Shown in pieces: positions 11,258 to 23,700 of a stretch of 64,000 bases of DNA. This DNA is from Blasia pusilla. Lineage: Eukaryota; Marchantiophyta; Marchantiopsida; Blasiales. The translations under genes and the position numbers were made by a program. The stretch covers positions 8,060,001-8,124,000 of the forward strand of contig CM114274.1 of assembly GCA_050084515.1 (NCBI GenBank). The letters are read 5' to 3'. The notes below the pieces were generated by a model. The model did not search any database, was not told the DNA's origin, and worked only from the letters and a program-made list of their open reading frames with translations. Each line of letters starts with the position of its first letter. The first letter of the stretch is position 1.

Positions 11258-13333
11258 CGCACTTTACCTAATTTTCCGCCTTGGTGGACAATGGTGTGCT
11301 TGAACGCAGGATGTAGGTATTTAGATACTTAGGGTTAACTTACTTTCCTTATATTTTCCTGTTATGATATGATCTGAACCTTCTCCAACCTTAGTTTATT
11401 ATAGTCATTTTTTTGCAACACCTACTAGCACCACTTTTTTACATTCCATGTCAACTTGAGTTATAGTGGCTTCCACATAGTCTTAAAGAGGACGTATCAT
11501 TATTCATAATAATAAAGAAGTAATTCATGAAATATCAACCACGAATTAGTAAGTAAAAAAAACCTCTTCTCTCATCTATGAATTTACTCTAGTAAGTAAA
11601 TGTGACTACATGAGTAATTCATGAGTCAATTGATCGATTTATGAGTAACTAAGTGTAGTTCAAATGACTCTAAATAACACGAGTCACAAACATATGGGTT
11701 TAAAATAGCCCCTTTTCTACCAATGCTTGGAAAGAGGAAGTGCACCTAGTTGTGTTCTTAGGTACATTCTTTTTTTTCATTGCAAATCCGTCCATTCAAA
11801 TTAGTCCTTGTAAATTTCAGTTCATTCATTCTTGCATCTACTACTTACTTTATTATTCTTCATTGCATGTGCAGATGTGAGACACTTGCCCATCATTCTG
11901 ACTTTGGAGTAACATTTTGTGTAGACATGACATCACCAAGCTAGTATTGATGTGTTTCCATGATCATGGTCCTTTGTAGATCACAAACTCATACACTCAT
12001 GCACATTTTATAGCCTCTACACTCTACACCCATAGAAGCAGATTGTATCCATGTTTTTCTTTAAGATTTTTGAATCTTTGAATATTCTCTATGAGGCACT
12101 TTTCTGATGCATTTTACTTACATATTTACATTCAATTTCATTTCCCTGTAAAACCCGCAACTATATATCTCTACTACATCAGTAATATATGCTTCTCAAT
12201 GGGTGTAATAGACACTTCTTTTGTATATTCATCTCTCAATTTTTCCTCGACATGTATGTATTCTACATGAGAATCTCCTTCTACATGCATTTTCAATCAC
12301 AGTTTTTTCAACTTCTACAACTAATCTTTACTATGTATATGTTTTATGAAATGTGAATCAAGGCCTCTATCAGGGCCATATTTAGTTAATTTTGTAGTAT
12401 GCCCTGCATTTAGTAGGCCACAATTGTCTCCATTAAATTCAATTGCGTCGCTTTTGTGTATGCATTAATTCAAAATTGTAGGAAGCTTTCATATTACATG
12501 CGGGTTTATCCTTTTCATGTTTCTGCACTCTATACTTCTAGCAATGCTTTTGAATTCCATATTTTTTTAAAACTCATATGCTAGTCTTCCTCATTTAGAT
12601 ATTTTGTACAAATTTATTTCATGACTTTTGCCACCAGTCTACTACTTGCACATGCTTCTCCACATGTTTCAAATTCAGACTATTACACTGTAGTCTATGC
12701 ACTTATTAATTTCTTTATTGTTTCCTCGTATAGGTACATACAAGGCTACCATCTAGACGTCCTAATTACAACCGCAACCAGAATTCTGCATTTGCTGCAA
12801 ATGCTAGAAGATCCATCACATCGACTTCCACGCAACGTAGAACCATTGTCTTCACCAATTACCTTGCAGGTGTATATAAATGTGCTTTCCAAACTGGACG
12901 AACTCTAAGCACATAATGACTCATTAAAGGCTCGTGTCTCCATATTTTTTGCACAATTGGTCTCTCTATCTAACATAAGCTCAACTTAACCTACAACAAG
13001 CTACATTATATTTCAAGGACTTCCTTGAGCATACTAGCTCAACCATAGAAGGCAATCAAAAGTTAGAGCTCCAAGTACCATTAATTGAGTCACTCCTTCG
13101 TAAATACACTTAGGAACACTTACATCAAAATGAAGGTGCTTGTCATTTTCCTTTCAAGGATCGCAACAATTTCGCAACATGTGGACTTTCGTGATACTCG
13201 ACTAGTTACACTATGAGTATAACTTTTGAATTATTTTTTTGGTAGCCTCTGTTAAATTCTCTGTATCAATCAAATGTTTGAATGCCATATTTCCATCTCA
13301 ACCACTACAATATACTCTATGCATTTTTTTCAA
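11254..13333. other. Unassigned AT-rich region
   Basis: I see no gene, domain or clear repeat. Composition is uniformly AT-rich with many C/T-rich runs on the plus strand. A frame at 12621..12908 has no recognisable motif. Confidence 0.5.
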
Positions 13334-13621
13334 GGTTGCATGTGGACACTGTATGTCCATGTCCGTGGACTTATGTCCGTCCTATTGAAGGACTTGTCCG
13401 TATGGGCCCCACCATTCCTTTGTTTTTCATTCCCCTTATTTGCCTTCGTGTTCCATACTCCTCCATTTCTTCCTCCTTCCATCTCCACTCCCTCCTTCCT
13501 CATTGCTCCCCTCATCCTTGCCTTGCCTTCCATCAAGGGCTAAAATATGGGTCCCACCTCTTGGAACCCATGTACGTGACAAGTCCGGCCTAAGGAAGGA
13601 CTTGTCCGTTGATGTGCAACC
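13334..13621. mobile_element. Short TIR element, family member A (~288 bp, MITE-like)
   Basis: It begins GGTTGCATGTGGAC and ends GTCCGTTGATGTGCAACC, whose reverse complement is GGTTGCACATCAACGGAC, giving imperfect terminal inverted repeats. Inside each end are mirrored GGACTTATGTCCG and GGACTTGTCCG blocks around a C/T-rich core with a GGGCCCCACC block. The same architecture recurs at 55961..56284, and related ends occur at 43904 and 61767. No transposase is encoded. No target-site duplication is clear. Confidence 0.7.
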
Positions 13622-14525
13622 ATGATTGTTTTCATAAGTAGATTACTTGTTCTATTTTCACTAACAATTATCTCAAGCGGCTTCTTTCCACATACTGCAA
13701 AAGAACTTTCCTTATGTTCCTCTATTCAAGTAAATGTGTTTATGCATCACACAACTTTTGACTCCTGCCCACATAACCATATTACTCTCCATGTATTACT
13801 ACTCGTCAGCTAAACTATGACTACAATGAGTAATTATAGAGCTCACTTCAAGTCACCTCTCTCGAGTATGCAAACCCTAATAGAATATCTATCTATTTTC
13901 ACTAACCACCACAAGCCCTCCTATCTTTATCTATGAAATTAATCCCAATATTTACCAACTGAATACACATTTCTTAATCACGTACCTCATTAATTTTTCA
14001 TCCTTATGGAATTTTCACTCGGATCATCGTCACTGATTTACGGTTCATGCCTTCCTCCAATCTATCCAGTTACCCCAAGTTCTAACTTTTCCAAGACAAG
14101 TTATAGCGTACTGCGCAAAAATCGCATACTCGCCGCACACTCGTTAAATATTAATATGTGTACATGTTCCATAATCACTAAAAAAAATGATTTTCGTTAA
14201 AATGAGGAAGACTATAATTTTGAGTTAAAAATGAAAGAAATCTCGAAATGGATAATTTTTCCCGAGTTAAAAATGAAATATAAATAAATAGAAATCCGTG
14301 AGCTTTCCGCCGTGGGGAGTGGCGTTCCGGGGCGTCTAAGATCCGTTCCGCGGAGATAGAGGCCGTAGGAGACGTAGGCCAATCAGGCGCCGGCTTGAGC
14401 ACGTCAGCATATATCAGCCAGTCCCGTTCCGCCAAGTGGAAATGATTGCCCTACTATTCTGAGCCCTTATTTGAGGCCCTGAACGCTCCAGCCTTTTCCG
14501 GTCTACAGACGAAGGAAACAGACGA

Positions 14526-14582
14526 CTCTCTCTGTGTCTCTCTCTGCCTCTCCCTCCCTCTCTCTCTCTCTCTCTCTCCCAC
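14526..14582. repeat. CT-rich microsatellite in the 5' region
   Basis: The tract is an imperfect (CT)n run of nearly 60 bp. Such tracts are frequent near plant transcription starts, which fits a promoter-proximal or 5' UTR position for the downstream gene. Confidence 0.85.
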
Positions 14583-14778
14583 TCTTTCGCGCCAAAGGGG
14601 AAGAGGATGATCCTGCGAAGTCGTCCGCTTGTGGTGTGTAGATCCACAGCGGAGCTCGATCTTTTCGCTGCTGCAGATTCTGAAGCATGTGAATGGCGGA
14701 GCTTCGGCGCTCTGCGATGAGGAGGAGGATCTTGCGGTGTTTCGGGGCGCGGAGACGGCTCGGGAGGATGCCTTGGGG

Positions 14779-15170
14779 TGCGTGAGAGATGGGGCTGGTG
14801 GCGATGGTGGGAGGAGGACAGAGGAGAGAGGGGAGGGTTCAGGGGTGCACGGGTTTTGGATGCGAGGATTGATTGTGTGTGTGTGCGCTGCGATTGGGGA
14901 GTTTCGGTGGTGTTGTGCGCATTGGGGAGGGCGGAAATGGATTTCGTGCTCGTCGGGATGAGGATGAGGATTGGTTTCTGGACAGGGGATGATGTGCACT
15001 GGTGAGAAGGTGCGTGAGAGATTGGGCTGGCGATGGAGGAGGAGGAGGAGGAGGAGGAGGAGGAGGAGGACAGAGGACAGAGGACAGAGGGCGGAAGTGG
15101 ATTTCGTGCTCGTCGGGATGAGGACGAGGGTTGGCTTCTGGACAGGGGATGATGTGCACAGGTGAGAAGG
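14779..15170. repeat. Partial tandem duplication with (GGA)n expansion
   Basis: GTGCGTGAGAGA occurs at 14779 and 15010. The segment 'gatttcgtgctcgtcgggat' occurs at 14940 and 15101, each followed by a 'ggacaggggatgatgtgca' segment. The GGA run 15034..15070 lies between. This is a two-step local duplication in the presumed 5' leader. Confidence 0.8.
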
Positions 15171-16213
15171 AATTGTGAAGGCAGGAAGAGCGGTTGCAGG
15201 GATTGATTTCGATCCCTGGACCTCAGTTGTGTGTGCGTCGTCGATCCGGACGAGGCGGAGGAGGGTAGATTTCGAGCGCTGAGGTTGTGGCGGACTGTGC
15301 GGACACGTTGTTAGTCTGGTGGTGTTCGCGAGTGGGACGGAATGCACTGTGCGGTTGGAATTATGCGGAAGCGGTTGATGAGCACAGTGGTGCGGAAGAT
15401 GCGCTGAAAGCAGAAAGGTTCGAGCTTTCGGATGGTGTATGTTGTCCGAGAGAATGCGATGGAGTCGTTGCTGTGACAAGTACCTGGGAGCTCGAATGGC
15501 TCATCAATCTCTTCTTTTGCCACTCGTAGGGATTCACCCCAAAGATTTGGGAAGAAGAAATTCTGCATTCCATTGCGACGTCTCTCAGGGAAGGGCAAAC
15601 ACCGGTGATTTTGAATTTTTGTGGAATTCCGCTCGAATGTCCTCGCAACAGTGACTGGCGGCGAACTAAAGCTATCGGCTTTGGTCGTAGGATCCTAAAA
15701 GAGATTCCTTTCCTAAGAATTTGGACGCGTTGGAGGTCGATTCGCTGACTGCCGAAAGAATATGCAAGCTTCCGGTCGCTCGATTACCAAATTTTGCTTC
15801 CCCGCAAGTACGAAGAAGATAGGTCTGCGAGCGGAGATTCAGGAAGTACTGGGAAACTCATGAGTACCACGAAATCGTGGTACTCAACGGACAAATCTGT
15901 GTCCGGAGTGAAGTCATCGCGTAGAGCGAGAGACACTCGAGCAGTGCGTACGTGTATGTATTATCCTGGGACTAAATTCCCAAAGAGGAATCACAGAGCA
16001 GCGAGATAGTAACCTTGAAGTTCATAATCAGTACGCAGGACAGCACTGGAGTTGTGTGATGGTGTCACAAGAGTCATGGAGCCTCCCTTTTAGGAATCTT
16101 CGATGTAGGCGAAGAGAAGCTGTTGTCCGTCATGATGAAACTAGCTCAAGTCGGTGCTTAGCCATTTGAAACAATAGACACTCTGACGGTCAGGAGGAAG
16201 AATTTGGTAAGAA

Positions 16214-19200
16214 ATGAAGGCCATATTGGTAGCGGGCACCAGCAGCGGTGTGGGCAAGACCAGCATTGCCTTGGGTCTAATGGCCGCCTACTCCCGTCGT
16301 GGTCTCCGCGTGCAGCCCTTCAAAGTTGGCCCAGGTGTGTTTTCAATGTTCTGTCATTGTGTGGCGAATAAATATCATCATACACGTTGAGTGGTTGTGC
16401 TTCTTAGACTTTGATTTGCTTCATCTTGGAAATCACGTGCCAAGGCCGCCAATTGTCGCAATCTTCGGAAAGGATCGGGCGCGTGCTTGTAGCCATGCCT
16501 CACTTTCTCTATGCTCTGCTAATATTTTGCAAAGAAGTCTAGCTCCTGCTTGGTCGTGTGTTGCCTTCTAGAGACAAGTACGCGCTACGAAATTAGCTTT
16601 CGCTGCAGCACGAAAAGTCCAGTGAGATGTGAATCGCAGAGGAAATGGCTTACCAATGCTCGGCCTAAAACCTATGGCCTGGTTCGCTAATAGAGACTCA
16701 GATTTACATTTTAAACCTCAGGGCGAAAAGGTTTATTCAATTTCAGTGCACTCGGCCAAGGCATCCACGTTCTGACATTTGTCTTCAGATGAAAAGATTC
16801 CGTCATGAGCTTCTTGTATAACTAGATTCCCACTTCTCTAGAGGTGAAAATCGACTTATAAAGATGAAGACAACGTCGGCAAGAGTTGTACTGAGCACAA
16901 GAACGGTAGTTTGTACATGATTTCTTCGTATGGAGCCGCGCAGGAGCATCTACAGTACTGTGAGAGCTTTCCTAGAAAGAACTGCTGAGCAAGTTAGCTA
17001 TTATGGACAGAGTATCTGCATCAAGAAACTTAGGATATAGCTCGCCATGAGAAGCAGGACAAGCTAATATTGATGTCATGTCACGCATATGGGAAACTTG
17101 TAACTTCACCTAACAGCGCGAAGGTTTAAAGAAGCAGTACTCCTAGTCTTTCTTCACGCTTTATTGGTCTGCTACCAAGCTTCAGGCATTCACTCACTGG
17201 CCACTCCAGAGGGCTAGGCGTGGAGTGTGGGAGGATGGAATGAGGTGAAGATAGCGTTTAGATGAGGTTAAAAAGGAAGGAGAACAATCACCTGTTTGGG
17301 ATGAGTATTAAGACGGAACTTACTGTCGAAAGTTTGATGTGAAGTTTTGGTAATCTGCAGATTTTCTAGATCCCATGTACCATAAAGCAGCAACTGGTCA
17401 GGACTCTTACAATCTCGATGGATGGATGCTCAACAGGTACCCTACATTCAAATACTTGGATTCTCTGATATGTTTAACAGAGTAACATGCTATGTTCAAT
17501 CCTGGCATATAGTGAGGCAACATTGTGGCTCCTGAATCTGTCTCCACTTTCAACTTATTCCTCAAGCTGTACAAGAATATCAAAATTTTCATCAGTGCTG
17601 CGTGCAGATTAGATCCTTTGCCAATTTCTAACACATCCTTCTCATCATCATTACTTTTGTTTGCTGCCAGGGAAGTGAATCTAGCTTGCTTTATGCGGTG
17701 TGTTCCCCACACAGATGTTGCCATTGTGGAAGGAGTCATGGGTCTCTATGATGGGCGGGATGGAAAAACAGAATCAGGTAGTACTGCGGAAATGGCAAAG
17801 CTTTTAGGTATACCGGTACTACTGGTGCTGGACTGCTGGTCTCTTGCTCGAAGTGCTGCAGCGATTATTCGTGGATATACGACATTTGATCCTGAGGTTA
17901 AGTTTGCTGGCGTTTTGTTCAATAAGGTAATTATTGGAATAGTGCCATGGGATATGTTTGATTCTCGTTGTATGCTACAGCTACCATGTATTGGCATGTG
18001 AGTGTACATTCTGAGTCCCCTCTAAAAGGATCTAATCATCACATGCTTGGCTTGGATTGGAGATGCTTATGAATTGGCCCATGAATCACCTTCAACAGGA
18101 CTTTTCACTTGAAAGTAAACTGGGATCTCATAGACTTCGTGCTGATATACTTTGGAGGCCCTGCTTGGAGGAAGATTTTTGGGGTTTGCTTATTGTCAGC
18201 TACTACCCATGTCTTCACCATTTCCCAAAGTCTTACCTTACAATTTCTGTTAAAGCCTATCTAATACTTAAGATGGGTAGAGGGTAGACTGCCTGAGAGG
18301 GTACCCTGTTGTCGGTGGTTCTTCTCTATACCAGCACATAAGTGCTGTGCAACGGGTGGTTCCACTAAAGTGGTCATTAGCCATTGTTTGGGTTCTGAAG
18401 TAACTTTCCTCAAAAATAGCCTCCTTACCTGCACTCTGAAATGATTGGCCCAGTGTATCATGATAAGTATATTCCATAGTGGTAGTACGTCAGTAATCAG
18501 TAGGTATCCATCTTCTGAGCTTACTTGTTTGGGAATCGAAGAGCACAGGCTGCAAGTGTCCAAGAAGCTGCATGCAAGCAACTTGGCGGGTCAAGATGCA
18601 GAGGCTGCAATCACAGAAGAGCATGTGGTAAAGCAACTGAACTACGGAAAGTCTATTAGGAACCCTTCTCCCCATTTTGGTGACTAGCCGACCGTCCCAG
18701 TTCATGTGGGCATGGATGGGCTTTCAGGAGGATGAAAGCAAGACGTAAGGGGTCAGGAAGCATGAAAAAATTGGAAAGTGTCCTGTATGGCGGAAGAGAA
18801 TTGGGTCCAAGCTCTGTAAGTGCTTGATGAATGTCATCACCCACATCTCTCTTTCTTGCTTGAACTACTTCTGAAGATTGCTTGCCTTCCTGGCTCCATA
18901 CCTCTAAAGCGAACGTATCTGTGGCTGGAAATATGACAGATCATCACTTGATTCCTTTGCTGATAAAATTTTCGTTTGGACAAATTGATCAGGTTGGAGG
19001 CCCTTCTCACACTGCGTGGTTGACAGAGGCAATTCTGGCAACTGAATCTGATATAAGAGTTTTAGGAGGGGTGCCCAAGTCTGCTGGGGTCGAACTCCCA
19101 GTGAGACACTTAGGAGTTCACTTACCACCTGATGAAGAGATGCATGTGAACTACATCCAACGGCTGGCTGATTTGATAGAGACTCATGTAGATCTTGACA

Positions 19201-20771
19201 GTATACTTGAGCAGGCTGTCACTCTTGAGTCTGGAGATGTACAAGGTCTCGAGAGTGCAGTGTCTACCGGGGACATCTCTGGTGTGTCAACATCTGTTCA
19301 GAAGTCAGTGCGGATTGGAGTAGCACAAGATGATGCCTTTTGCTTCTACTACCAAGAGAATCTTCTGCTTCTTCAAAGTAATTACCCTATTCTGTATCTT
19401 TATTAAAATTCCCATTCGCAAATCTGCACTACTCACTGCAGTAGGTATGGCCAAGTGTGTTATATGGAAGGTGACCTGAGTTTCCGGAGCATGTTGTGAA
19501 TTGCAGAGGCAGGAGCAGAGCTTGTCTTCTTTTCCCCCATGAGAGATACACTACCTCCCAGACTGGATGGCATATACTTTGGAGGTGGCTATCCAGAGCT
19601 TCATCTGGTACAGCTGACCAGTAATAAGAGAATGTTGTATGCTGTCCGAGCATTTTCGAATGCAGGAGGTGTGATATTTGCTGAGTGTGGAGGATTGATG
19701 TATCTCTCGCAGGGCATTGAGGTATTTATCTTTCAAGTACAGAAGCAGTATGTGCGTGATTCTAGATTTCTTGGAGGTTACTTGTCCTCTATGAAGTTCA
19801 GCATAGCCTCAGGCTTGACTAGATGACAGTGCGGTTTTTAACACAATTGTTTTCTACAGGGCAAGAATTGTGTCCTTATTCGCTAATAGAAAGTAAAATG
19901 CTGATGACTGATCAGGATGAAGAGCAACAACGCTGGAGCCTGTGTGGTATTTTCCCTTTCTGGACACGCATGCAGCCAGTCATGCATATGGGCTATGTCA
20001 CGGTACTTCTCTCAGATTATCCCATAGAACTGTAGAGAAGGTCTTTGGACTTCAAACTGCTATTTACTTAAGTCACAGCACTTTTTGTGGTAAGGTCTTG
20101 TTTCTTAACCTTGTGTCAGTATGAACAAAGATATCCCCACGTGGACTTTACACAAGTAGATATCTCTTCCAGCTTTTTTGTTTCTTTGGTCATCTTTTTT
20201 GTTCATGTGATTGTTTCAAACTACACGTTCCAGTTCTCTCCTCTTAAACTACTACTTTTGGATCTCGTGCTAGGGATCTATCAAAGGTCCTCTGAATTGA
20301 TTTTTTTATGAGTAATAGAGTCCATGCCATGTCCAGGTCACCCCTCAAGATAACTGTGTACTTTTCCCGCCGTCAGTTGGAAAAATTCGGGGCCAGATTT
20401 TCCACTTCAGTGAGATGTTCTATGCAAGCATTAACACAATCAACTCCTGCTCCAAAGGGTGAGATTTTCTCTACGTTCCCGGAGATTTCGCATGGAGAGT
20501 TAAGGCTTTGTAGAAAATGTTAAACTGTAGCTATCATCAAGCAATTTGCAACGTCCCTTGGGCATTCTCTGTCTGCTTGTCTTAATGCTGCTCTTCCATT
20601 TCCTTCTTTGGTAACTTGTCATTGGCTCTGCAGCTTCTGTGTGAAGAGTGAATTTGGGAAAGCAGTCGAAGATTTAGAAGGGTTCATGCATCGAAATACT
20701 TTGGGCAGTTTTGTACACCTCCACTTTGGCAGTAATCCTGCTGCTGCAACTTCAGTTGTAGAGCGCTGCAG
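16214..20771 (+). other. Domain: CbiA/CobB ATP-binding plus class I glutamine amidotransferase (exons 1-8)
   Basis: Motifs appear in the family order. The P-loop has Lys15. It is followed by [20 protein letters not shown] (family GPDYIDPxxH..TG..S.NLD), then [17 protein letters not shown] with the Walker-B-like acid, then [20 protein letters not shown]. The GATase-like half contains [32 protein letters not shown], and the nucleophile elbow [11 protein letters not shown] with Cys340 (19686). The segment [14 protein letters not shown] and the terminal VHLHFG (His449, His451) follow. One deviation is seen: the usual RGHEFHYS reads [10 protein letters not shown], losing His and Glu. Catalytic Cys and the His pair remain, so activity is plausible but not assured. 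Confidence 0.9.
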
Positions 20772-23700
20772 GTTTGAGACCTGCATCCAAACATTGTCCA
20801 CAAGTTGAGGGTCAAGAGTTGAAAACCTTCAGGGTTTTTCAGTGGATCTGCTTTTAGGGGATTATGGTTGTTTCATTGAGTCTTGACTTCAAACTCATAT
20901 CTTCTTATAGATTGTGGTGTTGAAGACAAGTCCTGATTCTATGTACGAACTTGACATTGGGTGCAGGTTCAACACCACAAAAGCAGCAGCTGTTGCAGCT
21001 GCATCTGCATCAGCTGTGGCAGGAGCAGGCCCTGTTGCAGCTGCTGCAGCTGGTGCTGCAGCAGCAGCAGCTGTGACTGAGGCTATGGGGGAGTCTAAAG
21101 GAATTGTACAGTATCAGCTTAGCGGGGATGCCTCAGATTTTCTATTGCGACGTTCAGGTTCCTTGGACTTGAGCAAGATTAATCAGACACATCATGGGAG
21201 GAGAGTCAATGGCAGACTTGTTAGATCTGAATCAGAGATATGGACTGGACCACAACATCCGGGTGGAAACACCTATTCGGCTTTACGTGATGAGATTACT
21301 AGAAATAGATTAGAGTACAATACTAAAGTTGTTCTTAAGACTGGATTTGCAAGTAGTGGAAGAAGATCATATAGACATAGTAATGAAAATGATATTGCGC
21401 TACCCATAAGTTCTAGAGAAAGTGGAAACACTTTAGAAAAGAACATAGAGGCAGAGGATGGAAGGTCAGCTGATGGTGGCCATCTTAGAGATATGCAGCC
21501 CTTGACTGCAAACAGGAGGGCATTTGGCTGGCTATCAAATGGAGAACTTCCAAGTTATATGAGAAATGTTTCATCAAGTACGCATCATTCCTCAAGCTTA
21601 CCTTCAACCAGGGCACTTCCTGAAAGGATAGCATCATTATCTCCATCAGCAACTGAGGTCCTAATTGAGCTAGGTGAGCAACACCAAACATTTCCTTGCC
21701 TTCAGTTTTATATCAGAGTAGTTCTGGTGAGGAACCAGGTGCATCATGCACCTAGATTCTAGAATCATCTAAGCAGGGCATGGGGTGTGTGGTCACCAGG
21801 TTAGAAGGCCACAACAGCCACTAATTAGTGAGTGCCGTCTGAAGTCGGTTTTAGATTTCCCTAATTTGTTCTACCCTCATGGGACTACTACTTCTTTTCT
21901 CTTGCTTAGTACCAACTCAACCAACTTCTCTGTAAACTTTGTTCACTGTATCCCATCAGTTTTGAACTGACAGGTAACATGACGAAAATGGAGTGCAGGT
22001 GCAGGAAAACGAATCATAGGACTTACTGAATTGTGCACGAGGCCAAGTGGAGTTGTCGAACCCCATATAGTAAGTGTTGACTGCGAAGATCTATGTTCCA
22101 TCTTGTAAGATCAAAATTAAATGGAAAATCCTTCCGTCATCTAGTGGTTCACTCTCTGCTTAATATAGATCCTGCCAGGAATGGACAATATCTCACTAAA
22201 TTTAAACCCTATATATCATCCCATGGAAAATACTGGATGCTGGTGGAAGTGAAATTTTGCAGCTTTTAATATTCATTCTACAAGTTTCATTTAGGTCATG
22301 CTGAGATTTTACTTCACTTGAATCAGGTGTGTCGAAGCAAGGTGGAGCATGGCTCAAGATTGCAGACGTATGTGGAAGTACCGGTATACTCTAGTTCCTA
22401 GGGCCAGTGGTGATTTGAACTGCTACTGAGGGTTGGGAAGGTCTTTGTCAATTGAAGGAACAACACACTCAACATTTTCCTTAGTATGCATAGCCAAGTT
22501 GCATAGTGTTCTTGTTTATCATGTACATGAGTTTATTTTTCTACGTCCACTTCAGTAGTGGGAAGATCTTTTCTCATGATTATTAATGGGACAAAGACTG
22601 ATTCAGGAGGTGGATGACACTTGGATTTCTAAAGTTAAGTTTGTCATCTCCATGACTCAGTTGTATCGTATCAATCTCGGCAAGTGAAAAAAAATTGTGC
22701 TTTGCAGGCAGCTGTAGGATCTCTTGAAAAGGGGAAAACAATGAGACTCGATGTATCCTGGCTCTGTAAAGCAAAGCCAGATCTTATTATCATTCAGGTG
22801 CTGATTCTTCACATGGCCAGAAGATGTAATCGTTACTTAGCAAGTTCGGAAAGTCCCTATTATTAATGTTAACTGAATGGCAATTGCTGCGGCGCCTCTG
22901 TTTTTCAAGGAGAACCTCCTTAACTAAATCTTTAGAAATTCAGGCCTTTTTTGTCAGACAGTCCCCGGTCCCGTCTGACAGTGCCCCGCCCTGCGGGCCT
23001 TTTGTCATCAGGAGCCAAAAGCCTATAGGAATGTTTCATTTATAGCTGTTGTACTCAGTTTCTGTGCTGAGGATTTGGTTGCTCAAAAAAAGTTCTGTCA
23101 AACAACTTGTGGTGAATGCAGGACACTTCTCTCCAAGGTGATACCTACAGTGATTCAATTATAGGAATACTGGCGCAAGCAGGGTTGGAGAATGGCAGGA
23201 ACACAACCATTATGGTTCTCAGGCCCAATACGGTGTGAAACAAAGCCTTGCGTGCCTGTGCTTCTTTCATAGAAGAGTGGGTGTCCATGTTTTGGAGAAG
23301 GCCAGATGTGCAGTTTTTGACTTAGTTCGTGTTAGCTCATGCATTGCAATATCTATGGTGATGCACCCAGAGACAAAGTAATGGGTTTCTCCTATGGTCC
23401 TTTGCAGGTCCTAGTATGTAGGTCTCGTGTCGAAGATGCTTATTCTGCATCCTCTGATTTGAGATGGCTTTGTGATGGTTTCCTGTTTTGTGCTTCACTT
23501 GCAGGTGGCCGATGCTCTGGCGAATATGGTGGAGTTGGGAGACAAGGTGGGTTTGTATCATGAAGCCTGTCTGTTTGGGGATTGGTTGAGATCAAGGTTG
23601 CGGAAGGCTGCAGCAGCAGTTGCAAGGCTCCAGAGGCCACGGGTTGTTGTTCTGCAGAGTGTGGACCCCCTCATTTTGGGTGGACATTGGATACCAGAAA

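Larger units (their letters stand above)
14290..16213 (+). promoter_or_regulatory. GC-richer upstream/5' leader region of the cbiA-btuF gene
   Basis: Composition changes sharply from AT-rich to GC-rich near 14290 and stays so up to the start codon at 16214. The region has a CT-rich tract (14526..14582), a GGA run (15034..15070) and internal duplications, features common in plant promoter/5' UTR regions. Candidate transcription starts cannot be placed by eye, and 5' UTR introns are possible. A long antisense frame (14454..15479) is low complexity and is rejected. Confidence 0.45.

Noticed and set aside
14454-15479. 341-codon minus-strand ORF upstream of the cbiA-btuF gene
   Set aside because: It is low complexity (poly-Leu from the GGA run, Pro/Ser/His-rich, Arg-Glu repeats from the CT tract), crosses duplicated DNA and has no domain. 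It is best seen as antisense to a 5' leader.
20914-21762. 282-codon ORF taken as a stand-alone gene
   Set aside because: Its first 17 codons and last 30 codons are intron. The exon is 20967..21673 by acceptor/donor and phase, and it is part of the fusion gene.
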